A stretch of DNA of 64,000 bases from Harmothoe impar (Eukaryota > Annelida > Polychaeta > Phyllodocida > Polynoidae). The stretch's first letter is position 1. Each line of letters starts with the position of its first letter. The position numbers were made by a program, and so were the translations under genes. The stretch is taken from contig OX381705.1 in the NCBI GenBank assembly GCA_947462335.1, positions 48,948,393-49,012,392 on the forward strand, in the 5' to 3' direction. Below the pieces are notes generated by a model, which was not told the DNA's origin, searched no databases, and saw only the letters and a program-made list of their open reading frames with translations. Below, piece after piece: positions 44,977 through 55,000 of the stretch.

Positions 44977-46225
44977 ATTATTTTACTAGTGTTACAGAGT
45001 GTACAAATAAATTGAACAGTAGTGTTTTTACCCCGGCTTTTGCATGGTACTCACGTTTGTTTGAAGCACATGTTGCCATACATCCTGCACATTACACCAC
45101 ACATATAGCAGGGTACCTCCTCCTCGTACCAGCAGAGGTAGTTTACCATTGGTGTAGTATGTACCGTCTGTTGTACCTTTATGCTACATACCGACTCTTC
45201 ATCTCTGTTAATGAGGAGCGGAGACGGAACACAAACAAAGGAGAGAGATTAATGTATGGGTACTAGTATCAAATAAATTGACTGGTGAGTTTTGTACATT
45301 GTACCACCCAGTAAACAAAAAAAAACACGTTATACAACATTTTATAATGTTATATAACGTTTCTCTAAGGCTCCTTTCTATGGCATAACGTTATATAGTT
45401 TGATCACTAATACTCATAAGAAAACATGGCATGTAATCACTGTTCTGTACATACTTGTTTTGCTTTTCCCCATTTTTCAACTCTTGAAAATCGCAGTGTG
45501 AACCGTGACATTGTTTGAAACAAACGTGACATTGCTACAAAACATTATTTTGACGTAAAATAAAGGTGTTTTTTTTAAACTGGACATCTAGCCACAAAGA
45601 ATGTGTTTCAGGTGAGACTTTCAGAAATGCTGAGGTATGCTGGACTTTTTTTTCTTTCTTTATATAATATACATGTATAGGAAGTATTTTGATATTGTGT
45701 TGTGAGATTTTGTATTGTGAAAATACCTCTTCAAATAGCTAAAAGAACTCAAATTGTAACCGGGACAAAAAAATCAACTTTTTGGTGAATAGTAACCAAA
45801 GGATGTAATAAATGAAATAACGCACTTCTATTACTTTAGCATACACAAAATAAAAACCGCCCTTACCCGTGCAGGTCGTCAGTAGGAACATACTCATCGC
45901 TGTAGTCCCCAACACCGGTGTTACCTTGGGAGTAATCCCACTGGTCACCATAATCATAGGACGTGCCAGTTTCATCCCCATCGAACTGCCCAGGGCCAGG
46001 GCCCGGCCCAGGTCCTTGTCTAGGTGACTGAGGTCTACTATCCGGTGGTGGTGGAGGAAAAGGAGGTCGAGGCCGTGACATTCCCTGACGCTGAGGTCCA
46101 GGCCCTGGAGGAGGAGGTCTAGGACCTGGAGGAGGAGGTCTGCTCCCACCAGGATTAGGATAGCAATGGATCCTACAGATGATGCCCAGAGTCACCAGCA
46201 GGAAAATCAACACAGATTGCCTCAT
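40595..46225 (-). CDS. EMI/EGF type I transmembrane receptor-like protein (7 coding exons, 630 aa)
   Basis: Exons, 5' to 3' on the minus strand: 46,225-45,867; 45,204-45,055; 44,494-44,274; 43,573-43,454; 42,853-42,734; 42,067-41,945; 41,394-40,595. All introns are GT/AG and the joins keep one frame of 630 residues. Order: signal peptide (1 to about 21); Pro/Gly then Asp/Tyr-rich spacer (22-120); Cys-rich EMI-like module (about 124-205, ending [11 protein letters not shown]); EGF 1 (about 210-243); two calcium-binding-type EGFs (DINEC, EVDEC); EGF 4 (to 365); Ser/Lys-rich stalk; TM helix (412-435); cytoplasmic tail of about 195 residues. The tail has two PPxY motifs (PPKY 482-485; PPPY 524-527), RPPPPLP (581-587, SH3-ligand type) and nine tyrosines. 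The layout suggests a surface receptor or adhesion protein signalling through WW/SH3 partners. MEGF10/Draper and EGFL7 share EMI plus EGF but differ in EGF type or membrane anchoring. I know no exact named orthologue. Confidence 0.85.
41674..41801 (-). mobile_element. CCCAG-terminated element 3 (intronic)
   Basis: About 128 bp with ends CCCAGCTAAAGAAAATAGG and CTTGTTAACTGG. ACGTT words occur inside. On the minus strand it has ACGTTTCTCTATGGCTCC, the family marker. It lies in intron 6 of the EMI/EGF gene. Confidence 0.65.
41945..42067 (-). CDS. EMI/EGF gene exon 6: EGF 4
   Basis: A phase 1-1 exon of 123 nt: [20 protein letters not shown], then [12 protein letters not shown] and a final NCVG. 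The ID-Q in place of D/E-x-D/N-E/Q is still compatible with calcium binding. Confidence 0.95.
42734..42853 (-). CDS. EMI/EGF gene exon 5: calcium-binding EGF 3
   Basis: A phase 1-1 exon of 120 nt, same length as exon 4. It starts [12 protein letters not shown] and contains [12 protein letters not shown]. Its acceptor is about 15 bp from a long ATG/ATA microsatellite in the upstream intron. Confidence 0.95.
42869..43137. repeat. (ATA/ATG) compound microsatellite in intron 4 of the EMI/EGF gene
   Basis: Irregular TAA and TGA-type triplets become, from about 43,070, a regular 9-bp unit (ATGATGATA) repeated about seven times. It ends about 15 bp upstream (in gene sense) of the exon 5 acceptor. 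Confidence 0.95.
43454..43573 (-). CDS. EMI/EGF gene exon 4: calcium-binding EGF 2
   Basis: A single-module phase 1-1 exon of 120 nt starting [12 protein letters not shown] and containing [12 protein letters not shown] and DGYRLV, a classic cbEGF with the D-I-N-E calcium motif. Confidence 0.95.
44141..44204. repeat. (TC)n microsatellite in intron 3 of the EMI/EGF gene
   Basis: About 31 TC dinucleotides; on the gene strand this is (GA)n, starting about 70 nt after the exon 3 donor. Confidence 0.95.
44274..44494 (-). CDS. EMI/EGF gene exon 3: EMI-like end and EGF 1
   Basis: Encodes RRSCPQQ...[13 protein letters not shown], the CCxGY end typical of EMI modules. EGF 1 follows ([19 protein letters not shown], then [11 protein letters not shown]). 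It ends in phase 1 at GTGAGT. Confidence 0.9.
44892..44970. repeat. (TA)n microsatellite in intron 2 of the EMI/EGF gene
   Basis: About 39 uninterrupted TA repeats. The alternating Tyr/Ile open frames on both strands are artefacts. A run of G (44,648-44,661) lies in the same intron. Confidence 0.95.
45055..45204 (-). CDS. EMI/EGF gene exon 2: EMI-like module, first half
   Basis: Encodes [16 protein letters not shown]... with clustered Cys ([15 protein letters not shown]). Acceptor AACAG, donor GTGAGT, phase 2 at both ends. The Cys density is higher than in classical EMI domains, so the label is tentative. Confidence 0.8.
45307..45583 (+). mobile_element. CCCAG-terminated element 4 (intronic)
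   Basis: 277 bp with ends CCCAGTAAACAAAAAAAAAC and GTGTTTTTTTTAAACTGG. It carries the family marker CGTTTCTCTAAGGCTCCTTT and ACGTTATATA words. It is longer than elements 1-3 because of extra central sequence, and lies in intron 1 of the EMI/EGF gene. Confidence 0.65.
45867..46225 (-). CDS. EMI/EGF gene exon 1: signal peptide and Pro-rich spacer
   Basis: The ATG at 46,225 opens [20 protein letters not shown], a clear signal peptide. PPPPGP-type repeats and an acidic Tyr/Asp/Gly segment ([14 protein letters not shown]) follow. It ends in phase 2 at donor GTAAGG. Confidence 0.85.
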
Positions 46226-46868
46226 TTCGTCAAGTTAAAAATGTCGTCTGCTTTTCAGTTCCAGATGTTGTTTGCTTTCGTGGCTTACAATTCAAAGTAC
46301 AAAATGTGATCAAAGATACTGTTAATATCTATGATATGATGTAATTCGGTGTATTACTTTTAAAGCCACGATCAAACAGACGTGTATTCCAGGGCCTTGT
46401 TGAGAGGTGTCTGTATTACAACTATCCTTTGGTTCGTATCCTTAAAGCGCAAGCCGCCTGCTCCAGACCAACGCCCGCTAAGAACTGCAGGTGAAAATAT
46501 ACCTACCTGGTGCAGGTAATCCCACCCTACCCCAGGTCTCCAGCGGCCTAGATATATTATTGGTCAGCCAACCCCCTGTCGCCCACACCGCTAGAGCTGG
46601 CATTAGCAGCTTTGTAATTGCCCCTGGAGTTCCATTGTTTCTGTGAGTGTTTGTCCTTTAACATTAAAGGTATGTGGTCCATGTGTAGATGCTATGTGTA
46701 GATGCTGCATTCACTGGTACATGTACTAGTGGTAGTGCTATGTGTCATGGGGTCTACATTAGGTCTACTGTTGCAGTGCACACAATGACCACTGGAGGTA
46801 CAAAGGGGGCGGCGGCCAGGGGTATGGTTGAAATTGGCAAAGCAGAGGGGAGGTGCAGGTATATTGTA

Positions 46869-47062
46869 TACCATATTTGGCATAATTAGCGCACGGGACG
46901 GTTCCATTTATTGTAAATTAGTTATGTATACGCTTCCCCAAATCATTTTGGTCTATAAATCATATTTTTCATTTGATATTTATAAAGAGAATGGTACTTA
47001 TTTGGGAGGGGGCGCTAATTACGTTGAAGTTAGGAGGGGCGCTAATTACGGGGAATACGGTA
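46869..47062. mobile_element. MITE-like element with TACCGTATT...TAATTAGCGC ends
   Basis: The left end TACCATATTTGGCATAATTA then GCGC and the right end GCGCTAATTACGGGGAATAC then GGTA are inverted repeats. A second GGGGGCGCTAATTACG lies just inside the right end. It sits about 640 bp upstream of the EMI/EGF start codon. Confidence 0.6.
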
Positions 47063-47064
47063 GC

Positions 47065-48447
47065 CTTATATTTACGAGTGCTTGATTAGAATGGGGGCCA
47101 GGGAGTCAGTGGTTGTCGAGGTGGGGGGGGGGAGGGGCTGGAGAAAAGACAGCCAGAGCATGGTTGTATAACAATGGTGAATGGGGGCACAAAGCAAAGG
47201 ATACGAAGGTGGGGGGGGGGGGGGTAGCTATACTTAGATGTTTAATGGTCGACCTGTAACTGCGTGCTAGCCTCAGCACATTTTGTAAGGGGCCATGTCA
47301 GAGAGTGACAAGTGACAGAGAGTGACATGGCGAATTGTTGGGATCACAGTGAAACCCACAACTCTCACTGGAATGGGTAAGTCGCTCTCCTCTTGCTAGA
47401 TGGCTATACCAGCCTATGGCTGGGCAAAAATGGAAGGAACATCAGCTTGGTTTGCAAGTTTTATTGAGGTAACCCCAGACTCTAGAATAGTATTTCCACA
47501 AAAAATATTTACATTCTCTTTTATACTCACAGTATTACACTCAGTGTCTGCACACTTTCAGTTTTATATGATTATCAACAAGCCGGGCCCAATATATGTA
47601 GAATGCAATGAGAAGCAATCAAGCATGTGTTACAGCATCAGAGTTGCAGCATGATATATGTATAGACTATAGTATAGATTAAAAGAACAGTATAATATTA
47701 TAATCACAAATGCCTTTAGAAGGAAACTATTTGACATATTATAGTATTTACAAACTTACAAGTTATCAAAACGAAATTCGTTATTCTTAGTCAGATCGGT
47801 AAGTTGTGTCATATCTGAATCATGCCAGTGTCATAGGCAATGAATGCTTCTATAGAAGTCATCTTTCAACCTTCTAGTAAAAAAGAAGTGCAATACATAA
47901 ATAAAATAATACATAATTCCACTTACCAATGCGTAAAACATATTTTGCTGTATCATATACATCTTCAGTTGTCATAAGAATAAAGACAATCATGAATTTT
48001 CGGCATTTACATCCCACCTACACCCCTCCCCCCTTTGATATCACCATGATCTCACTTACATACCATTGATGGCAAGTTCGTCTAGCATTCCCCACCCTGC
48101 TACCCTAACCCTTGCATCGTACTTTCGGGGTTAGGCTAAATAAAAGTTGAGAACCAAGAATATGACTCATCATCCTGGCTAAGCAATATATAAAGAACCC
48201 CTATTTAATATATACAAATAGAAAACGGTTTATGGGTTCTGGCTGACCTTCAGTTGTAAATTATCTGAGTGAATCTTTGTATTCATCTCATCTGAACATT
48301 GACAAAATATCTTAAAATTTCCACTAAATTAATATTCTGCAAAGTTAGTATATAAGTTGTAAGGGCGGCTTCATACATTAGATAAATAGTTATATCCAGA
48401 TCTATGTAACGTGCCTGATGTTCATGTCTACAATATTCTTGGTCAAA
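47065..48447. other. Intergenic, nothing recognised
   Basis: Between the EMI/EGF gene and the 3' end of LMBRD1. Short G runs (about 47,124 and 47,211) and AT-rich sequence; no exon or bounded repeat. Confidence 0.5.
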
Positions 48448-48453
48448 TTTATT
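48448..48453 (-). terminator. Possible poly(A) signal of LMBRD1
   Basis: Minus-strand AATAAA (TTTATT on plus), about 490 nt beyond the LMBRD1 stop codon. It was the most plausible canonical signal I found downstream; others may be used. Confidence 0.3.
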
Positions 48454-48939
48454 TGCATCACCTACCGATAGTAAACTTAATTTTCTATTAGATGTACCAT
48501 ATCTGCCAAATAATGATATCTGCAAACGGTGCTTTTTATATGAGGCATGGTTATTTACATTTCACCATATAAGAAGTAAATAAAGTAGGATATGTTGTGT
48601 ATTCAATACAAAGTACCTTCTATCTGCTCTTAACTAACCCAGGAGGTAAACCATACCAATCCATTTTTCTTAAATGCTGTAACCGCTGTCCAATTATTCG
48701 GTCCACAATTGTTTTAAATACGTCAACCTTTAAATGCCATTAGACGATTATCAAACAAAGACAAAGGTATCAAGAAATCGCTGCTATATGGCACATGTAT
48801 ATGAATGCACCCCACATAGAAATATGAATACACCCTACATAGAATCGTTGATGATATGGCTTTTCGGTGTGATTGTTATCCTTCCAAATCAACCTCTCAA
48901 TGTATTTCTACAGTTCTGAAGTTCCTAGTCATCTTGCTT

Positions 48940-49050
48940 TTAGGCAGTAATAATATCCTCATCACTGTCAAAGTCGTCGCGGTCCACTGACCCTTCTACA
49001 GCAGACCGGCGCTTACGTACTACAGCCACGACAAACCCGACCAGCATCAC
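48940..49050 (-). CDS. LMBRD1: LMBRD1 exon 15 (terminal)
   Basis: VMLVGFVVAVVRKRRSAVEG then SVDRDDFDSDEDIITA and TAA: end of TM9, basic stop-transfer and acidic C-tail similar to SVIEGVDEDSD in vertebrates. Confidence 0.95.
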   Translation of the reverse strand: MMLVGFVVAVVRKRRSAVEGSVDRDDFDSDEDIITA

Positions 49051-52000
49051 CTGGGAAAGTTAAAGTGAGATCTCAATCAATCTTATTTTATTTTATGCTG
49101 TAACGTATATTTATTACTGGACATCGATTCTCTGTCTCTTTGTAGCTCTATAGTGATCGATGCCCAGTTTTATACTTCAGACCAGTGGCTCATTTTGGCT
49201 GTTTTTCGCCTCACAGATTGCTCCTAGCGCAAAATCCTGACTAGGTGTCAATGTATTCTCTATGCCAATGTGTAATATGAGGGTAGAAAACAGTGGAACC
49301 TCAGTTAGAAAAAATCCTACTGAACAGTTTTTGAGAAAATTTGGGTTTTGTTGCCTTTTTTTGCTGTTTTTAGTACATTTCCTACATAACCCGTGAACGT
49401 CAGCATTTCTCAATTTTCATGTATTTAGAATTAGAATTTGACATTTTTTTATTCGCAGTAGGATTCCTGAATACCGAGCCATTCCACACAGGGTGTTATT
49501 TTGAAAAAATATAAATCATTTGATAGTGTATTTGGTCTCCGAAATAGAGGGAGTTTGGTCATAGTTTAATTGATTGTTTACAATCCAGTCAAGGGCTATT
49601 AGGTTCAGTTCAGTGCAAGTTGCAAAACTTTTTAACTTGACCTCATGTCCACTATGTAGGTCTTTACTATGCATGGGTCTATCCAGAGTCCATCAATGGG
49701 ATCATGCATGGAGGCAGATTCCGCAGCTTTTGGCGAGAAAAAAGTTCAAAATCGCGAAAATGTGAAATTCGCCTAAAAACACCTGATTTGCCGAGAAAAA
49801 AGTTCAAAATCGCAAAAAAGTGAAATTTGCCTAAAAACACCTGATTTGGCGAGATAAAGGTTCAAAATCGCAAAAAAGTGAAATTTGCATAAAAACACCC
49901 TATTTGGCGAGAGAAAAAAGTTCAAAATCGTAAAATAGTGAAATTTGCTTAAGGTGGGTCAATATGATGCCATTTTCGTTCACTGCGCAGATCTCTGCGC
50001 AGGTACATTCTCTAGTTTGACCATAGATCACCAGGGGACCTTTGTCTTATATTGGAACAAGTCATATCAAATTGTCCTAAAATGGACAAAGGTGTTGCCT
50101 GACCGGGGCGAGAACTATCAACCTTTGGATTTGAAGGCATGCATTCTGCCACTGTGCTATGGGGTCTGTGGTGGTGGCTCTCATTCAGAAGTCATACATA
50201 ACCAGCCCTAAGTATATTTCTATTGCCTTTCAACTTTTTTTTTCAATGTACAAAAACTTTAGAAATATGCCTGGGACCATATGTTCAAAAGGTATTCTCT
50301 AGAGAAAGAACATTAAAACCTATATTCTGAGAGAGTTGTATAGCTATTTAGCTACTTTTCAATACTATTTTATGTACATATGTGGCAAAACACTATATAC
50401 TCCTATTATATGCAACACTGGCTTAAGGCTTGAATATCTCAGAAAACAGCTCGGGACCCTCCTATTTTCTCAGCTTTGTTGGAAAGTGTATGCTATAAGG
50501 GTCTTATGGCAAAAACCTTATGGAAATCTAGCTACTTTTACACCAAGGCATTGACCCACCTTAAAAACCCCCTATTTGGCGAGAAAAAGGTTCAAAATCT
50601 CAAAAAAGTGAAATTTGCCTAAAAACACCTGATTTGGCGAGATAAAGGTTCAAAATCGCAAAAAAGTGAAATTTGTCTAAAAACACCTGATTTGGCGAGA
50701 AAAAAGTTCAAAATCTCAAAAAAGTGAAATTTGCCTAAAAACACCCTATGACTGTAGCATGAATGCAGACCCTTATGGACACAGACTCATGAACACCCAC
50801 ACAGACATACACATAGGCATGAACATGGCCTTCTCCTTCATATAGCAACCTATGTATTTCTACTTTGATGAGACTGAATATAGCTTTCTGTTAGAAGAAC
50901 TCTGATACATGGATGTCGATGTCCAGTTTTAGATATATACCCATATGGTGCATTGGAGTGCTATAATGTTGGACTGCTGTATATTTCATAAATAATTTTC
51001 TAATACATGACTAAAAGAATCGAAGTACATGTGCTTGTCCTTCATCATAACAACTCGACGCAAAGGTTATTGCCTCTTGATTATCATACAGTGGTATTGT
51101 TTTATGCATCTTTAGATGAGTTTATACAAGCTGTGTGGTTAGTACTTACCAGGAGTAAGGCCCAGTTGGCCCAGTAGTATATGGCACCAAAGATCCACAC
51201 TTTGTAGAAGAAGCGCACCAACAGCAGACTCATCCTAGTCATGACGCACTCACCTATATAGAGTAATTTAAACAGTTAAGCTTTATATTCATTTTCTCGT
51301 GAATAAATCTATTTCAATGGTCTATTATTAAAGTATGTTACCAGCCTCAAATGATATAGCAGACGGGTGAATATACCGGGATCCTGGTTTCTATCTATTT
51401 CTACCATTGGTATGTAGACTGAATAAGTAGACCAAAGCGTGCCTACAAACTTTCAGACGATTAGTGATCACCTTTTCATAGCTATGTCATAGGTACACCA
51501 TGGCATGGGATTGGATGCACTATGTCTTCCTGCCCTCTCCCCTGCTCTCCCATTATACCAGGCATCTCACAACTGACTCACATTGACCGACAGCCTCTAA
51601 TCCCGTCCCCAAAAGTTCCTTAAAATTTGTCTCCCATCAGTTTAGGAAAATGTATGGGTTTCTTACAGTATGTGAAGGCTTTGTTGTTAAACCCCAGCGC
51701 TCCTATAGATAGGGCTGAGTACCTGTCCCGACTGCACGCTGACTGTTACTGGAGGGGCAGCAAGCCTTTCGCCTTTAAATAAGGCACCATGACCATAATA
51801 ATAACCACCTTACCTGCGGGCGCCTCAGAGCTGCAAGGTGTCAGGGTTTCTTTCGTCACGTTCTTCACCGTACTTGTCACCTTCAGAACATAAAAGGGGG
51901 ATATGACCACGTTCCCACTCAATATCCATTTTACACAATTTCCCATTACATATATAATCAACGACTTGAGTACTTAGAGTAATGTTAGATGATACTCAAC

Positions 52001-55000
52001 GGAACCTGCTTTCCCTAGATATCAAAAGTTTGTTTTGCGACAAAGAACAAGGATACCATGCAAAGAAATATAGCGAAATCCATTTAGAATTTTTTGTTCA
52101 TACTGCGCAAACCTCATTGATATGTATTTTGTGAGTGTGATACAATAATTATTGGCATTGTTATTTGTATAAATGTACATATTTTCACTGGATTTGAAAC
52201 AAATGCAGGCACATTTTGCCTAGATATATTTTCAGTATAAATAATAGAATATCGATTAATCAATATGTAATATGTACGCACTATATAGTGCTGGCCGCCA
52301 TAGGTGGAGTACTGGGGGGTGAGTTGGTAGATGAGCACGTTCATGGCCAGCACGACGAGCATCAAACAGAACACCAACATGAGGAGACCCTGCGGCTTGG
52401 TGCGGCCAGGACGCATCTTATACATCTGAAACACATATTGAACATGACTTACTGGGTACAGTATACATGTTGAATATTCTACACATATTCTATGTGTGTT
52501 TTCCCTAAACATCATTTTATAGGTTTGATAATATTTTATCGACAAGTCACAGATGGTAGGGATTATGCCAATAATAAAGTTTCCTTATCAGACGATAGAT
52601 ATGAGTAAATGTAAAAATCATGAAGGCTAGCCTCAAAATAAGGCTGTAAAAGCCAATAGCTAATTTAAGTCATTTCTTTGCACTGTAAACCATCACCTGG
52701 ACATGGAACAAGTACGACATATTATATACCTATACAGCGCCTTCTCATAATCAGTCTATTAAAATAAATTAAATTAAATCAATCAAACCTATTTTGCTTC
52801 CCTATTCCATTTAAATTGAGCAAATATTCTCTTTTCCCAGTAGTTGGAATTATTTGTATTCACAAGCTCATGTGATATCTCATAACACTATAACTCTCAG
52901 TAAAATCGTTGATATTATTTTTATCCTTGATGGAAGTCTGACGAGCCTTACCCGGACACAGCAGCACCAGATCCCGATGTGCTGAATGCCGCCCATGGAG
53001 CAGAAGAAGAGGAACATGACAATGGCTGCCAGAAGGACATAGTCCACAGGGAACAGCTGAAACACATGACGTAGACTGGATATAAGGTAGTAAGGCATGA
53101 GGCATGGGTAATAAGATACAAAATGCACAGATTAGAAATATAACTGTTTAAATGGATAGAGCTTAGTTGTAGGTAAGTATAGGTCTTTCAAATTAAACCT
53201 TTTTTAAATTAGAATTATTAAAGGGGTTTCTTGGTTACTAGGCGACTTACTAGTACACGTATATTGGTCTATAAATTCATCGAGCCTTTACTTTCTCTGC
53301 ATTTTATTAAAAATTACGAAATAATATCTGGTAGAGAGATGCTCGATACATATAATTGCCTATTTTGATGCAGTGTTCATGTAGTATGATATATGGAGAT
53401 GTGGTTGATTGGCCTTACCTGTTGTGCAAAGACCAGTGTTATGTCAATAGGGTTGGGCAGTCTGCGGACGGGTAAAGCATAACCCATCCTTGGACCCAGG
53501 GAGTGTAGTAGTTTATCTATGCTGCAATTATAATGGGCACATCATGATGACTAAGCCATATCTAGCATCTAAATGTTAGTAGAAAAAGACTATCGCTAGG
53601 ATAATGATTTTCTCAACGATGTATTACCAGTAGTCAATTTAAACAGACAGTTTTACAACTTAACTTTTTAAAATACAACACATGCCAAATTATGGTGTGC
53701 AAATATATCCAATGCTTGAAACCATCTTGACATAATGTGTCCTTTCTGAAACACATACCTAGTGAGAAGGAGTGAGAGGAAGATGAGTAGTGTGACGAGA
53801 AGGAAGATGACCCCAAAGACGATCTGGAAGGGGCGGAGTACCACACTACAGCGGTGACACAGGCTCTGCTGGGTGGCCTGGAGGTGGTTCTCCCGGCGGT
53901 TCATCAGCTCCACGCGTTCCTCCAGCTCCTCCAGGCGGCGGCGGTCCCGACGCGACATGCTGCGACGTCCACTGGTATACTATAGACCAATGCAGCAAAA
54001 AAAGATAACATTTCAGAAAAGTTGTTGATATGCTATTTGAACATTTCTGAAGTATGACTAACAAAAACATAAACATACCCTCAAAATCCTCCATTCTAAT
54101 ATATTATAAACTATTTGAAAGACAGTTGTCCTTTGAATCTCCTGATCTGAAGTGTTTGCAAATATAGCTATTACAGAGACTGTTATGAGGATTGTATCAA
54201 AACCAACGTAAACACAACTTTATCATGAAAAGGTCAGCCTTTATTGATGCATCATTGCATGGGTGTGTAGGGTATGTGAGGAACACGTCACACACTGAGT
54301 ATAGAGTTATCCCTTTCATTACATACTGCATAGTACATTCAACATTGTGCATTATGCCCTTATGATTATCCCTTTCATTACATACTGCACAGTACATTCA
54401 ACATTATGCATTATGCCCTTTGTCATCGTAATGCATGAATGCAGCCCTGCATCATGGCGACAAAGGGCATATTAATTCTAAAGCAATATGTGGCAATTTA
54501 TCTTCTTCTATTTTCAGGAAAACATTGGTAAAATGGCGGGTATCTTAAAATGGGATCATACTTTATACATATCACTTAGGACTGACTGAGCTGTCATCAG
54601 ATAAGTAGACTAACCTTGGCTTTGATGGAATTGACTTGTGCCTCTAGGTGTGAGCGTTCCTCTTGGAGGTCAGCCGTCTCGCTAGCCGTGCTACGACGCC
54701 CCTTTAGCAGGTCCATAGGCCAGGCCGAGAGACCATAACCCTAAGAAATATAAAGTGTGATATTATAGTTTGTTCAATGTTCTAATATGTGGTCATTTTA
54801 GGATGGTTTATCCAAGGCCGAGAACCCTTTAGGGATGCAGGCCAACGGGGGATTCATATGTCAGTCATTTTACCTTTATGCAGGCCTTAGTGAAAAATAT
54901 AAACATTGCAACATTTAATGTGTGACGTATATTCAAGGTGGGAAAAGCCAGATAGTCTTATCTATAACACTGCACTGTACGTGTATGGCTGAAAATGTCA

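Larger units (their letters stand above)
49728..50748. repeat. 58-bp minisatellite interrupted by a TTAA element
   Basis: Units read GGCGAGAAAAAAGTTCAAAA, TCGCAAAAAAGTGAAATTTG, CCTAAAAACACCTGATTT. Starts of TTCAAAAT occur at 49,745, 49,803, 49,861 and 49,921, then, after a 616-bp insertion, at 50,591, 50,649 and 50,707. It lies in intron 14 of LMBRD1. Confidence 0.9.

Noticed and set aside
49728..50748. Regularly repeated block considered as a CRISPR-like array
   Set aside because: Units are head-to-tail 58-bp repeats without unique spacers, in an intron of an animal gene.
52114..52545. 143-residue minus-strand open frame taken as its own gene
   Set aside because: Only its middle is coding: it is LMBRD1 exon 12 read through into both introns.
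53668..53958. 96-residue minus-strand frame as a separate protein
   Set aside because: It is LMBRD1 exon 9 started at an internal Met and extended into the intron.
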